Shown: positions 8,924 through 17,865, numbered from the stretch's first letter. The stretch is DNA of 64,000 nt from UBA6382 sp963617965 (GCA_963617965.1 CAVEQO010000002.1:27604-91603), one strand, 5' to 3'. Program-made: numbers and translations. Notes: generated by a model from the letters alone, not told the origin.

Positions 8924-9901
8924 ATGAGAAAGGTCTTCTTTTTTCTAACGTCCTCTCTTTTTTGCATTGCGGCAAAGACTCAGGAGTCCTCATCGGTATT
9001 CAATTTTCTCAAGATACCGGTGTCGGCACACGTCGCGGCCCTTGGAGGCGACAACGTGTCATTGAAGATTGATGACCCCACACTGGTATTCTTCAATCCT
9101 GCTCAGGCTGCCGCTGTTAACGACAATTCGCTCAATATCAACTATATGACCTACATTGCCGACAGCAAGGTGATGAGTGCCGCGTTCGTTAAAGTGTTTA
9201 GCGTAAGGCACACTGTTGCCTTGACAGGACAAGTTTTCGACTACGGCACGATGGACGAGACAGACTCCGAGGGAAACGTGCTCGGAGCCTTTTCCGCAAA
9301 AGACGTAGCAGTGTCCGCCCTCTACAGCTATACCATGGGAGACCGTTGGGTTGGCGGGGCGACAGGGCGGTTCATCTCCTCCAAATACGCAGACTACTCG
9401 GCATCTGCCATAAGCGTTGATCTCGGACTGCACTACGACAATGAAGAGAGCGGCTTCTCGGCTGGCATCGTGGCGAGGAACATCGGTGCGCAGCTGTCTT
9501 CTTTCTACGAGGGACAGAAAGAACACCTGCCCTTTGACGTGCAGGTTGGTTTCAGCCAAAAAATTAGCCATGCGCCTTTCAGATTTTCACTCACGTTCAA
9601 AGACCTTACGCGCTGGAGCAATCACTATTACTACAACCCAAAGGGCGAGAGCAGTTTCGGACGCAAGCTGGCAAACCACATGGTGGTTGGAGTGGATTTC
9701 ATACCGACCGAGAAAATATACATAGCGGCAGGCTACAATTTCCGGCGGGCCAACGAACTCAAGGCTGCCGGCTCGGCGCACGGCGCGGGACTGTCGTTCG
9801 GGGCGGGACTCCAAACCAACAGAATCAAAGCAGGAGTTTCCTACGCCAAATACCATGTCAACGTTAACTCCCTGCTGTTCAACCTCTCCTACTGCTTTTA
9901 G
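8924..9901 (+). CDS. porQ: Type IX secretion system protein PorQ
   Basis: Outer-membrane beta-barrel component of the Bacteroidetes type IX secretion system. The protein has 325 residues and starts with a signal peptide (MRKVFFFLTSSLFCIAAKTQ). The mature region opens with SVFNFLKIPVSAHVAALGG and DDPTLVFFNPA, the PorQ/PorV family signature, and continues as alternating amphipathic strands to a C-terminal aromatic residue (NLSYCF). Followed after 4 bases by cmk; porQ is commonly found beside cmk in this phylum. Confidence 0.9.
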   Translation: MRKVFFFLTSSLFCIAAKTQESSSVFNFLKIPVSAHVAALGGDNVSLKIDDPTLVFFNPAQAAAVNDNSLNINYMTYIADSKVMSAAFVKVFSVRHTVALTGQVFDYGTMDETDSEGNVLGAFSAKDVAVSALYSYTMGDRWVGGATGRFISSKYADYSASAISVDLGLHYDNEESGFSAGIVARNIGAQLSSFYEGQKEHLPFDVQVGFSQKISHAPFRFSLTFKDLTRWSNHYYYNPKGESSFGRKLANHMVVGVDFIPTEKIYIAAGYNFRRANELKAAGSAHGAGLSFGAGLQTNRIKAGVSYAKYHVNVNSLLFNLSYCF

Positions 9902-9905
9902 GAAA

Positions 9906-10604
9906 ATGAGAAAAATCACAATATCCATCGACGGCTATTCTTCGTGCGGCAAAAGCACCATGGCCCGAGATCTGGCCTCTCACATAGGCTACACTTTCGT
10001 CGACACCGGTGCCATGTATCGTGCCGTCACCCTCTTTGCCATCAGAAACGGCCTGTTTGACGGCAACGGTCAGACTGACACCGATGCTTTGGGGAAACTG
10101 TTGGGAAAGGTTTCTGTCACTCAACACCACAACGCCGGTCTTGGCAAGGTCGAGACCTTCCTCAACGGTGAAAACGTTGAAAACGAAATACGCAGCATGG
10201 AGGTGTCGTCGCGCGTAAGCGCAATCGCCGCTGTTCCGTTCGTGCGGACTGAACTGGTGCGCCAACAGCAGGCCATGGGCAGGGAAGGCGGCATCGTGAT
10301 GGACGGCCGTGACATCGGCACAACGGTGTTCCCTCATGCGGAACTGAAGATTTTTGTCACCGCATCACCACAGGTTAGAGCGCTGCGCCGCCATGCGGAA
10401 CTGTCGGCAAAGGGACAGCACACAACCATAAGCGAAGTGCTGAAAAACCTTGAAGAACGCGACTACACTGACTCTCACCGCGAAGTCAGCCCCCTGTGTC
10501 AGGCCCCCGATGCCATTGTCATTGACAACACCAACCTCAGTCTCTCGGAGCAACTCGCCATGCTGCTCGCCCTCTACCACGAACGGGGCAAGAGATTCGC
10601 CTGA
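9906..10604 (+). CDS. cmk: Cytidylate kinase
   Basis: Phosphorylates CMP and dCMP with ATP. The ATG at 9906 gives 232 residues beginning MRKITISIDGYSSCGKST, with the Walker A loop. VDTGAMYRAVTLFAI and VMDGRDIGTTVFPHAELKIFV (shown in part) are the CMP-binding and core motifs, and RALRRHAEL fits the lid arginines. Second gene of porQ-cmk-ispH. Confidence 0.96.
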   Translation: MRKITISIDGYSSCGKSTMARDLASHIGYTFVDTGAMYRAVTLFAIRNGLFDGNGQTDTDALGKLLGKVSVTQHHNAGLGKVETFLNGENVENEIRSMEVSSRVSAIAAVPFVRTELVRQQQAMGREGGIVMDGRDIGTTVFPHAELKIFVTASPQVRALRRHAELSAKGQHTTISEVLKNLEERDYTDSHREVSPLCQAPDAIVIDNTNLSLSEQLAMLLALYHERGKRFA

Positions 10605-10641
10605 CACCACTGTCCTTTTTGTCTTGTCTGCAAGAAAAAAT

Positions 10642-11499
10642 ATGCTGATAGAGATTGACGAGAATTCCGGATTCTGCTTTGGAGTGACCACGGCCATACG
10701 CAAGGCTGAAGAAGAACTCCGGCAAAGCGACAGCCTCCGCTGTCTCGGCGACATTGTTCACAACAGCGAGGAGTGCGAACGGCTGCGCACGCTCGGCCTA
10801 CAGTCCATAGACCATCAGCTCTACGATACGCTGCACGACACCAAAGTGCTGCTGCGCGCCCATGGCGAACCGCCGTCTACCTACCTGACAGCCAGAACAA
10901 ACAACATAAACCTGATAGACGCAACCTGTCCCGTTGTACTGCAGCTGCAGAAGCGCATACGCAACGAATATTCAGACAACCCGCAAGCGCAAATTGTTAT
11001 CTTCGGAAAGACCGGACACGCAGAAGTGCTCGGTCTTGTGGGGCAGACCGATGGTCACGCCATCGTACTCTCAACCGCCGATGACGTGGACACGCTTGAT
11101 TTCAGACGCGACATACGGCTTTTCTCACAGACCACGCAGCCCCTGTCGGAGTTCCAGAAAATAGAACACATCATACGCAGCCGCATTGTCGCACCCGCCA
11201 CTTTCAAATCCTACGACACCATCTGCCGCCAGGTGAGCAACCGCATACCACGCATGCTCGAGTTTGCAGCACGACACGATGCCATCCTCTTTGTGTGCGG
11301 AAGCAAAAGCAGCAACGGCAAAGTGCTCTTCAACGCCTGCAAATCCGTCAATCAGAACTCCTACTTTGTGGAAAGTCCTGCCGACATTGACTACAATACC
11401 ATAAGCCGATTTTCCTCTTTGGGCATTTGCGGAGCAACATCCACACCGAAGTGGCTCATGGAACAATGCCGCGAAGCGATCTTGCGTAGTGGTATTTAA
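10642..11499 (+). CDS. ispH: 4-hydroxy-3-methylbut-2-enyl diphosphate reductase
   Basis: Last enzyme of the MEP isoprenoid pathway, an iron-sulfur protein that yields IPP and DMAPP. The ATG at 10642 begins MLIEIDENSGFCFGV; the three cluster cysteines lie in GFCFGV (about 12), DATCPVV (about 96) and the ICRQVSN region (about 195). LRAHGEPPSTY and the C-terminal GATSTPKWLMEQ are conserved segments. Length is 285 residues. The 37-base gap after cmk suggests the same transcript. It supplies precursors for the polyprenyl synthase encoded 3 kb away. Confidence 0.95.
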   Translation: MLIEIDENSGFCFGVTTAIRKAEEELRQSDSLRCLGDIVHNSEECERLRTLGLQSIDHQLYDTLHDTKVLLRAHGEPPSTYLTARTNNINLIDATCPVVLQLQKRIRNEYSDNPQAQIVIFGKTGHAEVLGLVGQTDGHAIVLSTADDVDTLDFRRDIRLFSQTTQPLSEFQKIEHIIRSRIVAPATFKSYDTICRQVSNRIPRMLEFAARHDAILFVCGSKSSNGKVLFNACKSVNQNSYFVESPADIDYNTISRFSSLGICGATSTPKWLMEQCREAILRSGI

Positions 11500-11591
11500 G
11501 AAAAACCTTTTTGGTGCAAAGTTGTTCAGAAACGAAGAACGTCCACCTCGTAGGTGAACGTCCGAAAAGCCCTGTATACCAGTCTTCTCTG

Positions 11592-11679
11592 CGGAAAGAG
11601 GGGGATTCGAACCCCCGAACCGCTTTAGGCGGTTACACGCTTTCCAGGCGTGCCTCTTCAACCACTCGAGCATCTTTCC
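11592..11679 (-). tRNA. tRNA-Ser (anticodon GGA)
   Basis: The minus strand folds as a class II tRNA. The acceptor stem GGAAAGA pairs with TCTTTCC, followed by G as discriminator. The anticodon arm carries CTGGAAA with anticodon GGA. A long variable arm (ACCGCCTAAAGCGGT) and a T arm with GGTTCGAATCC follow. The length of 88 bases is right for tRNA-Ser. No CCA is encoded. Confidence 0.96.
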
Positions 11680-11724
11680 CTATCTCATATTCCCCGATTG
11701 CCACCGGAGAAAAGATTGCGGACG

Positions 11725-11732
11725 CAAAGGTA
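11725..11732 (-). promoter_or_regulatory. Promoter -7 element for tRNA-Ser
   Basis: Minus-strand TACCTTTG fits TAnnTTTG and lies 45 bases upstream of the mature tRNA 5' end. Confidence 0.45.
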
Positions 11733-11879
11733 CTACTTTTTTCCAACTAAAGCCGGATGCGGAGACAAAAACTTTTGCACCCACCCAATATTGTCCTGAA
11801 TAAATTACAGACATAAAGAATGTGAGGTTGTTAGGAATACCCCCCCCCTCAAAGCTTTCAAGTGGCTGATTTTTAACTC

Positions 11880-12137
11880 TCAGGCTTGCTCTGGCGGCGG
11901 TGTAAACGGCTCATTGAGCCACTTCTCGAGCTCCATTTTTGTAAAAGTGTTCAGTCTGAGCGACACGACAAGATTGGCGAGCCCCCATTTGTACTTTGCG
12001 GTGTGTTTCAACCAGCAAAGCAGCAGCATCGTTGACAACGCTGTCCATATCTGCGTCTCCACTGCATTGTGCGACGTGCCGATGAAACTCTTGATTTTCA
12101 GCAATCGTTTAAAGTCCCGGAAGAAAATCCCGATCAT
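11880..12137 (-). pseudogene. C-terminal remnant of an IS4-family transposase
   Basis: The fragment encodes about 80 residues with FKRLLKIKSFIGTSHNAVET, then QIWTALSTMLLLCWLK and NTFTKMELEKWLNEPF. This is the end of the DDE domain of IS4-type transposases common in Bacteroidales. The N-terminal two thirds, including the first catalytic aspartates, are missing. The next 28 bases (12138-12165) form an imperfect hairpin of the kind seen at element ends. A run of nine C lies just downstream (11840-11848). It marks the left edge of the accessory region. Confidence 0.75.
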
Positions 12138-12821
12138 GAGGCTGTGTCAAAATAGGCGCAGCCTCTTTATTGTTTCTGTAGTAACTATTGTTGCAGAGTT
12201 ATCTCAATCCGCAACGCTGCAACTTTTATACTTCCATATACGGCAATAATAGTCCTTCAAATGTTAAAATCAGACAGTATTGTCAGAATATCCCAACAAA
12301 TTTTGCTCGTTCTGATGAATTTTTATTAAATTTGTCACGACTCTCAAGTCTGTAAATCTATTTGAGTTCACTCAATGCTGACAAACAGACAGCCAACGCC
12401 GAGCTGAAAGCTGAGAAGTCCAAACAACTTTCTCGGTAATAAGCGGGCAATGGGTGGGAAGAGAGTCAAGACATATAGAAGGCGTTTATCGACGCTGTGT
12501 TTAAGACAGTCTGTAAATCTAGCAAGTTCACAGTAATTGTTGTCTTGAACGTAGTCAACGGTAGATGTCCCGGGTGTGATTATATCAATCCCGTGGAGAC
12601 CTGTAAGCATGGATTGTACCCTTTCGGGCGCAGGCTAATGTTTTATATAGGCCTCTTTACGGACATGATTTTCATATCGGCGTGGGCTCTGACGTTGTCT
12701 GTTCAACAACAATAGGCAATTGCTAGAGCCTCAGACTGTGGGATGGACAACAGGACGATTCCACGCTCTTTTTTCTGTCGCAATTTAACGGATTTCTGTC
12801 TAGAAAAAAGTTTGCACCGAT
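12138..12821. other. Decayed intergenic DNA upstream of the antiterminator gene
   Basis: No intact gene. It holds the hairpin GAGGCTGTG / CGCAGCCTC (12138-12165), a candidate promoter at 12302-12334, and a 28-codon coding-like scrap (12356-12439) whose translation is rich in Lys, Glu and Ala and looks like the end of a coiled coil. A further minus-strand scrap (12368-12610) is unrecognised. This may also serve as a long 5' leader for the UpxY-type gene. Confidence 0.4.
12302..12334 (+). promoter_or_regulatory. Candidate promoter of the antiterminator-led operon
   Basis: TTTG at 12302-12305 and TAAATTTG at 12327-12334 fit the -33/-7 pair with 21 bases between, slightly longer than usual. Transcription from here would carry a leader of about 480 bases before the UpxY-type gene, which suits a NusG-paralogue-controlled operon. 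A nearer promoter cannot be excluded. Confidence 0.35.
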
Positions 12822-13553
12822 ATGAAAGTCGATGAATGTGCATTGCAAGATGCGCACACCCCAGGAGGTGGTGAATTCCCTCCTTGCGTTGGACTTACCT
12901 CCAACGCCCTCCCCGAAGCTCGAAGCACTGTTTCCGCAGAGAGTTCACAAACAGGGGTGTCCACCAGAAATGCACATATAGTACGTAAGCCAAAGGCACA
13001 AAAAGAGGTAGATATACCACATTGGTATGCCTTACGCACAACTTATGGTAGAGAGAAAAAGGCATACGACTATATAACCGCCAAAGGTATCACGGCTTTC
13101 TATCCTACTACAGAGGTAGTTAAACTTATAAAAGGTAAGCGCAAAATTGTTACCGAGTCACGTTTGCCAAACATCTTCTTCGCCTACAGCACCGAAGAAC
13201 AACTCAAAACTTTTGTTTACGACAACGTAAACCTCTCATTCCTCCGTTTTTATTACCGCCACGTCCACGTTGGGCGCAGAATCGACAAGACTCCTTTGAT
13301 AGTTCCAGACTATCAGATGGAAAGCCTGAAAATCATCTGCGCTGCCGAGGCAGAGAACATCATCCTCGTACCCTCAGACGTAGAGAAATTTAAGACTGGC
13401 TATACTGTGCGTGTCATCGAGGGAGCCTTTGCTGGAGTCATTGGTAAGGTAGCGAGGTATCACGGGCAGCAGAGAGTGGCGATTGTGATAGAGGGACTGT
13501 TGACTATTGCAAGTGCGTATGTGCCGAGTGCATTCTTGGAGAAAATTTATTGA
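12822..13553 (+). CDS. UpxY-family transcription antiterminator (NusG paralogue)
   Basis: Specialised NusG paralogue that binds elongating RNA polymerase and lets it read through long operons. After about 60 low-complexity residues comes the NusG N-terminal domain, WYALRTTYGREKKAYDYI, with the usual ESRLPNIFFAYSTEE segment, then a C-terminal KOW-type domain (about residues 168-243) with FKTGYTVRVIEGAFAGVIGK. In Bacteroides such genes head capsule loci; here no capsule genes follow. The next gene starts 61 bases on and the whole operon to 25 kb runs the same way. The C-terminal domain is a diverged relative of the tail of the chimera at 14050. Confidence 0.88.
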   Translation: MKVDECALQDAHTPGGGEFPPCVGLTSNALPEARSTVSAESSQTGVSTRNAHIVRKPKAQKEVDIPHWYALRTTYGREKKAYDYITAKGITAFYPTTEVVKLIKGKRKIVTESRLPNIFFAYSTEEQLKTFVYDNVNLSFLRFYYRHVHVGRRIDKTPLIVPDYQMESLKIICAAEAENIILVPSDVEKFKTGYTVRVIEGAFAGVIGKVARYHGQQRVAIVIEGLLTIASAYVPSAFLEKIY

Positions 13554-13614
13554 GAATAGGTTACAAATAGATATATCTTCTCATAAAGTCAAAAGAAACG
13601 ATTTATAAAATGGT

Positions 13615-13995
13615 ATGAATATGAACACGAAGAATAAACAAAAGAAATTTTGGGTTGTATGGGGGCCTATCTTTAACCAGTCGATGGGTGACCTCGTTGT
13701 TGACGAACAAACATTTTCACTTGTTCCTAACAAATGTGATACGGCTCTCATAACACTCGCAATCGGTAAAAAAGCCTATTCCATTCAAACTTTTCAAATA
13801 GACTCAATAATTGGCTATGAGAATAATTTCATGGCTTACATGTCAATTCTTCTTAGTGATGGACGTAAGGTGAAAATTTCTGTTGGCTCAAGAAAGAAGA
13901 AGTTAGAGATTATTTCTACTCTTGAAAAACAACGAAATGCAATTTATATTGCTAAAGGAGAAAGCATCCCCGAATTATCATCTACTATTGAATAG
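13615..13995 (+). CDS. Small protein, possibly PH/GRAM-like
   Basis: A 126-residue cytoplasmic protein with no signal peptide or membrane span. I do not recognise a named family. The pattern GDLVVDEQTFSLVPNK, then short alternating hydrophobic strands, YSIQTFQIDSIIGYE, a MSILLSDGRKVKISV strand pair, and a last helix LEIISTLEKQRNAIY is what bacterial PH-like or GRAM-like folds look like; this is inference. ATG at 13615 or 13621 could start it. First structural gene after the antiterminator, so it may give the system a membrane or protein docking module. Confidence 0.6.
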   Translation: MNMNTKNKQKKFWVVWGPIFNQSMGDLVVDEQTFSLVPNKCDTALITLAIGKKAYSIQTFQIDSIIGYENNFMAYMSILLSDGRKVKISVGSRKKKLEIISTLEKQRNAIYIAKGESIPELSSTIE

Positions 13996-14049
13996 TTTTA
14001 AACTTTTAGACTTTACAGACTACTAGCTATTATTTAAACGTAATATAGT

Positions 14050-14535
14050 ATGTCAGAATATTTCAATCCAGAAGTACAGCAGCAGTACCCTGATACATGT
14101 GCGATTAAATCACAACAACTGGTTTTGGAGGATTTTGGTATAGATGTATCAGAAACGCAATTAGTCCAAACAGCCAATGCAAATGGTTGGTATAATGGTG
14201 GAGGTACTAATCCACAAGACGTAGGCAATCTGTTAAATCTTGCAGGTATTCCTGTAACGAAGCAGGATGGCAACGTGTTTACTTTAGTAAATGAATTAGC
14301 CCAAGGCCATAAAATCATCTGTGCTGCCGATGCGGACAATACCATCGTGACATTAGATGAAGTGCCAAAGTTCGAGAAAGGACAGTTGGTAAAGGTTATT
14401 GATGGGGATTTTAAGGGAGTGATTGGAAGAGCAGCAAGGAGGCAAGGACAACAGAGGGTTGGTGTTGTAGTGGATGATTTGGTAACTGTTGTTACGGCGT
14501 ATGTACCGAGTGCATTTTTACTGGAAATAATTTAA
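14050..14535 (+). CDS. Chimera: C39-like peptidase N-terminus joined to a NusG/KOW C-terminus
   Basis: Residues 1-88 are a close relative of the start of the C39-like protein encoded at 23027: both have YPDTCAIKSQQL with the putative catalytic Cys (C17 here), the GWY-G-GT segment and the NELAQGHKII motif. Residues 89-161 instead match the C-terminal domain of the UpxY-type protein at 12822 (KIICAA, FKGVIGRAARRQGQQRVGV, VTAYVPSAFLLEII). The junction falls at KII, where the two families happen to share sequence. The peptidase His and Asp are therefore lost, so peptidase activity is unlikely. The frame is intact and lies 9 bases before the dynamin gene. It may be a recombination relic or a new regulator. 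Confidence 0.8.
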   Translation: MSEYFNPEVQQQYPDTCAIKSQQLVLEDFGIDVSETQLVQTANANGWYNGGGTNPQDVGNLLNLAGIPVTKQDGNVFTLVNELAQGHKIICAADADNTIVTLDEVPKFEKGQLVKVIDGDFKGVIGRAARRQGQQRVGVVVDDLVTVVTAYVPSAFLLEII

Positions 14536-14544
14536 AATAACATA

Positions 14545-16302
14545 ATGAACATGTTGGAAAATGAATATAAGATATTGAACGATGCGATAGCGTCTGTGTC
14601 AAATAGTATGGTTCAATCACAAAAAGGAAAAAAGATAGCAGAAATAAAAAAAGCTTTAGATGAAATTGCACAAAGTCCAACCACGATTCTTATATGTGGA
14701 GAGTTCAAGAGAGGAAAATCTACTTTTGTAAATGCCTTGATTGGACGAAAGGTGTGTCCAACGGACACAGACATTTGTACTTCGACGGTAACTTGTATAA
14801 AATATGGTGAGAAAGTCAAGGTGACACGACTATATGGAGATTTTTCAAATCTTAAAACTCAGGAAATTGACTTTGACGATATTGAAAGATATACTGTGGG
14901 AAGTGCAGAAGAGATAGACAACACTGTATGTATCGAGATAGAGTTACCTTTACCCGAATTGCAGAAAGGTTTGACGATTATAGATACTCCTGGTGTTGGT
15001 GGCTTAGACCCACGTCATGCCGCACTGACAAATTTCTTTCTTCCTCGCGCAGATATAACGCTATTTATGACAGATGTAAACGAACCCCTAACAACAACAG
15101 AACTTGACTACTTTAAAAACAAGGTTTTGCAATATGCAAGATACAATGCGGTTATTGTCAATAAAGCTGATTTAAAAGAAGAGAAACAAGTAGAGGAAAT
15201 CAAACAAGATACATTAAATAAAATCGCATCTTATACACAAGTTGAATCCAAGGAGCTACATGTACTTTCTGTGTCATCAGCAGATTGCATCAGAGAAGAG
15301 GCTGGCATGGGGAATTTTCCAGCATTAAGAGAACTGGCAGACCAACTTGTCAAAAATTTCAAGACGGAATCATTGGCAGACTTGCGTGACACCTTTTCAG
15401 AACAACTGGGATTTGTAATCACTCCATTGCAAGTACAATTAAATCAGATAGAAAGCCCAAGTGTAGATCAAATCAAAGAACTGAGTACAAAAAAGGAAAA
15501 CATAGATACACAACTAAAAGACTTGTCCGACCCTCAGTCTTCATTTCGGTTAAGTATTAATAAAAAAATGTCAGCCGAAAGAGAATCTATCATAATGTGG
15601 TTGAACAACGAATGCATAATGCTAGCAAATGATGGATTTAATGCTTTACTCCATGATGATCGAGCTACCAGTCCTAATGGTGGAAAATGGTTAGGGGAAC
15701 AGATAAAGCAAAAAATAGATGAGTTAGGTTCTGAAATAACTTTGCAATTAAACAAAGCTTTTGAGCGAATAGCAAGTTATAAAGAGTTTGATGGATTTTT
15801 GCGATTTAAGGCTTCAAAATATAAAGGGCAAGTTGTTGTAAAAGATGTTGACCTAAGTGTACCTATACACAAAAGAGTACTTTCTTCAACCCCTGGATGG
15901 GGTCTCTTTATGATGGGAGTCTGTTTATTAGGTTCTGGACCTTTAGCTTTAGCTGCTTCTGCCTTAGCTGGTGGGTATGTAGGTGTCAGAAACAATATAG
16001 ACACAGCAACTACAATGCAGGAAGGAAAATTACGTCAGATGTATCAATCGCAAATACAGACAGAAACGCAGAACCTACGTACTTATGTGGAAGGACGTTT
16101 TTCTGATTTCCAACGCGAATGGATACGTGCTATTTCTAATCGAGCCCAAGAATACCGTGATAGTTTGAAAGAGGCAATTTCTGAAATACAGCATATAAAA
16201 CAACAAATAAACTTGGCTGTTAATAAAAAGACTTCATTGGAAAACAAAATCAAGCCTCTATTGCATGCAAAGACTATGATTGACAACATGAAGCTAAGAT
16301 AG
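14545..16302 (+). CDS. Dynamin-like GTPase, first of a tandem pair
   Basis: Large GTPase of the bacterial dynamin-like family, whose members bind and remodel membranes on GTP hydrolysis. The 585 residues show P-loop GEFKRGKST (52-60), switch Thr in CTSTVT, DTPGVGG (about 147) and NKAD (about 206). Behind the G domain come long helices with a central hydrophobic stretch (about 450-481, GLFMMGVCLLGSGPLALAAS) that could be the membrane paddle, then a further coiled coil to the end. Two bases separate it from the second GTPase gene, so the pair is probably made in fixed ratio and may form heteromers, as known for other bacterial dynamin pairs. Confidence 0.88.
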   Translation: MNMLENEYKILNDAIASVSNSMVQSQKGKKIAEIKKALDEIAQSPTTILICGEFKRGKSTFVNALIGRKVCPTDTDICTSTVTCIKYGEKVKVTRLYGDFSNLKTQEIDFDDIERYTVGSAEEIDNTVCIEIELPLPELQKGLTIIDTPGVGGLDPRHAALTNFFLPRADITLFMTDVNEPLTTTELDYFKNKVLQYARYNAVIVNKADLKEEKQVEEIKQDTLNKIASYTQVESKELHVLSVSSADCIREEAGMGNFPALRELADQLVKNFKTESLADLRDTFSEQLGFVITPLQVQLNQIESPSVDQIKELSTKKENIDTQLKDLSDPQSSFRLSINKKMSAERESIIMWLNNECIMLANDGFNALLHDDRATSPNGGKWLGEQIKQKIDELGSEITLQLNKAFERIASYKEFDGFLRFKASKYKGQVVVKDVDLSVPIHKRVLSSTPGWGLFMMGVCLLGSGPLALAASALAGGYVGVRNNIDTATTMQEGKLRQMYQSQIQTETQNLRTYVEGRFSDFQREWIRAISNRAQEYRDSLKEAISEIQHIKQQINLAVNKKTSLENKIKPLLHAKTMIDNMKLR

Positions 16303-16304
16303 AA

Positions 16305-17861
16305 ATGGATGAAAGTTTTAAAATAAAAGAACTGGAAAAGGGATTGTTGGACTTATTGGTAGATTTGCCCAACAGTTCATTACCCAAACTAACATTAGCG
16401 TTAGATAGCTCAATCAAAAAACTGAAAGAGCCAATGCAACTTGCTATTATAGGCAAGATAAGTTCCTCAAAATCTACTTTGGTAAATGCGATTCTTGGCA
16501 AAGAAGAAATTATGGCAACAGGGCAAAAAGAGGTGACTTATAATGTGGGATGGCTGAAATATGGACAGTCTGGTTCTGATATAATTATCCACCATAAGGA
16601 TGGGACACCCAATACAATCAAAAGTCAAGAAGAATTTAGTAAATGGAGCACAGATAATGACAACGCAGAGATTGATAATATCAGCTATATAGAAATATTT
16701 GACGATGCAGAGATTCTGAAAAAGGTTAATATTATTGACACTCCAGGACTTGATGCACTACGAGGTAAAGATTCACAGAATACGCTTGATTTCATTAGCA
16801 ATGTGCGACCTGATGCCGTGATTATGCTGTTCACGCATTCTGTATCAGAAAATGTCCTTGACATAGTGAGCAAATACAATACAGGTAGTTCCTTTAATCC
16901 ACTCAATGCAATTGGAATTTTATCAAAAATAGATGTGTTGTGGCAAGAAGATTTTGAAAGGTCAAAATCAGCTTTGGAGATCGGCAAGAAAATGGTTACA
17001 AATAGAATGAAGAAAGACTCAATGCTAAAACGAACACTTTTCAATTTGTACCCAATTTCTGCATTATTATTTCTGGCTTCATCAACTTTAAAGCAAGAAA
17101 CCTTTAATAAAATAAAGTTTTTGGCAGAATGTGATGACTCTATTCTTAAAATGGCATTCAAATCTGTGCCTAAATTTTTAGATTCCAACATAAATATACC
17201 GTTAAAAGGCGCAGAACGCATTAATCTTATCAACCAATTAGGACTGTACGGAGTATTTATCATTACCCATTTGCTAAAGAAATCCCCAAACCTGTCACTT
17301 GAAGAAACAAAAGCTATCCTTCACAAAGAAAGTGGAGCTGACGATTTCACGAAAGTTCTTCACAATCATTTTGGTTCTCGGGCAAGGCTAATAAAATTGG
17401 AAAGCATTTATCAATGTCTTAATCAAGAAATAGATAATGCCCAAAGAAATATTAATGATGCTACCCTTTCAAGGGTTCTTGTTAAAACAAAAGGCAAATT
17501 ACGTAATTTGTTTTCTTCCTTGATGCATGAACATTTAGAGTATGAAACACTTAACAGGATTTATAATGGAGACTTAATTTTAGATGATGATGACAAAGAT
17601 GAATTGTTGGCTCTATGGGGAGAAAAAGGATTTTCAGCTCCAGAACGCATGAGAACACAAGTTGGAACACAACCAACAGAATTGGTAAAAAAGTCTCTTG
17701 AAAGAGAAAGTTTTTGGCGAAAGAGCATTGCTTTGGAACCTGATCCAGAAGAACGAGAATGGATGAATGTTGCGTTAAAATCATACACTCAATTAAGGAA
17801 TGCAATTGTAAGTATGAATTATCAATATGAACAATCTAAAGCATTTTTGTTTAACGAATAG
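16305..17861 (+). CDS. Dynamin-like GTPase, second of a tandem pair
   Basis: A 518-residue GTPase clearly different from its neighbour. The P-loop is GKISSSKST (50-58), with DTPGLDAL at about 145 and SKID in place of NKxD at about 207, a permitted variant. It lacks an evident hydrophobic paddle; the C-terminal half is charged and helical, ending in KSYTQLRNAIVSMNYQYEQ. The missing membrane segment suggests it relies on the first GTPase for membrane contact. Pairs of dynamin-like genes occur in anti-phage loci such as Eleos, but the rest of this operon differs. Confidence 0.85.
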   Translation: MDESFKIKELEKGLLDLLVDLPNSSLPKLTLALDSSIKKLKEPMQLAIIGKISSSKSTLVNAILGKEEIMATGQKEVTYNVGWLKYGQSGSDIIIHHKDGTPNTIKSQEEFSKWSTDNDNAEIDNISYIEIFDDAEILKKVNIIDTPGLDALRGKDSQNTLDFISNVRPDAVIMLFTHSVSENVLDIVSKYNTGSSFNPLNAIGILSKIDVLWQEDFERSKSALEIGKKMVTNRMKKDSMLKRTLFNLYPISALLFLASSTLKQETFNKIKFLAECDDSILKMAFKSVPKFLDSNINIPLKGAERINLINQLGLYGVFIITHLLKKSPNLSLEETKAILHKESGADDFTKVLHNHFGSRARLIKLESIYQCLNQEIDNAQRNINDATLSRVLVKTKGKLRNLFSSLMHEHLEYETLNRIYNGDLILDDDDKDELLALWGEKGFSAPERMRTQVGTQPTELVKKSLERESFWRKSIALEPDPEEREWMNVALKSYTQLRNAIVSMNYQYEQSKAFLFNE

Positions 17862-17865
17862 TTTT

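Noticed and set aside
11592..11679. tRNA-Ser as the attachment site of the island
   Set aside because: Integration normally uses the tRNA 3' end, which here faces ispH, away from the island. No integrase is present, and I found no copy of the tRNA 3' end near 35.6 kb.
12822..13553. UpxY gene as the start of a capsule locus
   Set aside because: None of the following 22 kb encodes glycosyltransferases, flippases or sugar-nucleotide enzymes.
14545..17861. Naming the operon as an Eleos defence system
   Set aside because: Two dynamin-like GTPases alone are not enough; the Hsp70-FHA, kinase, PP2C and C39-like genes are not part of that system as I know it.
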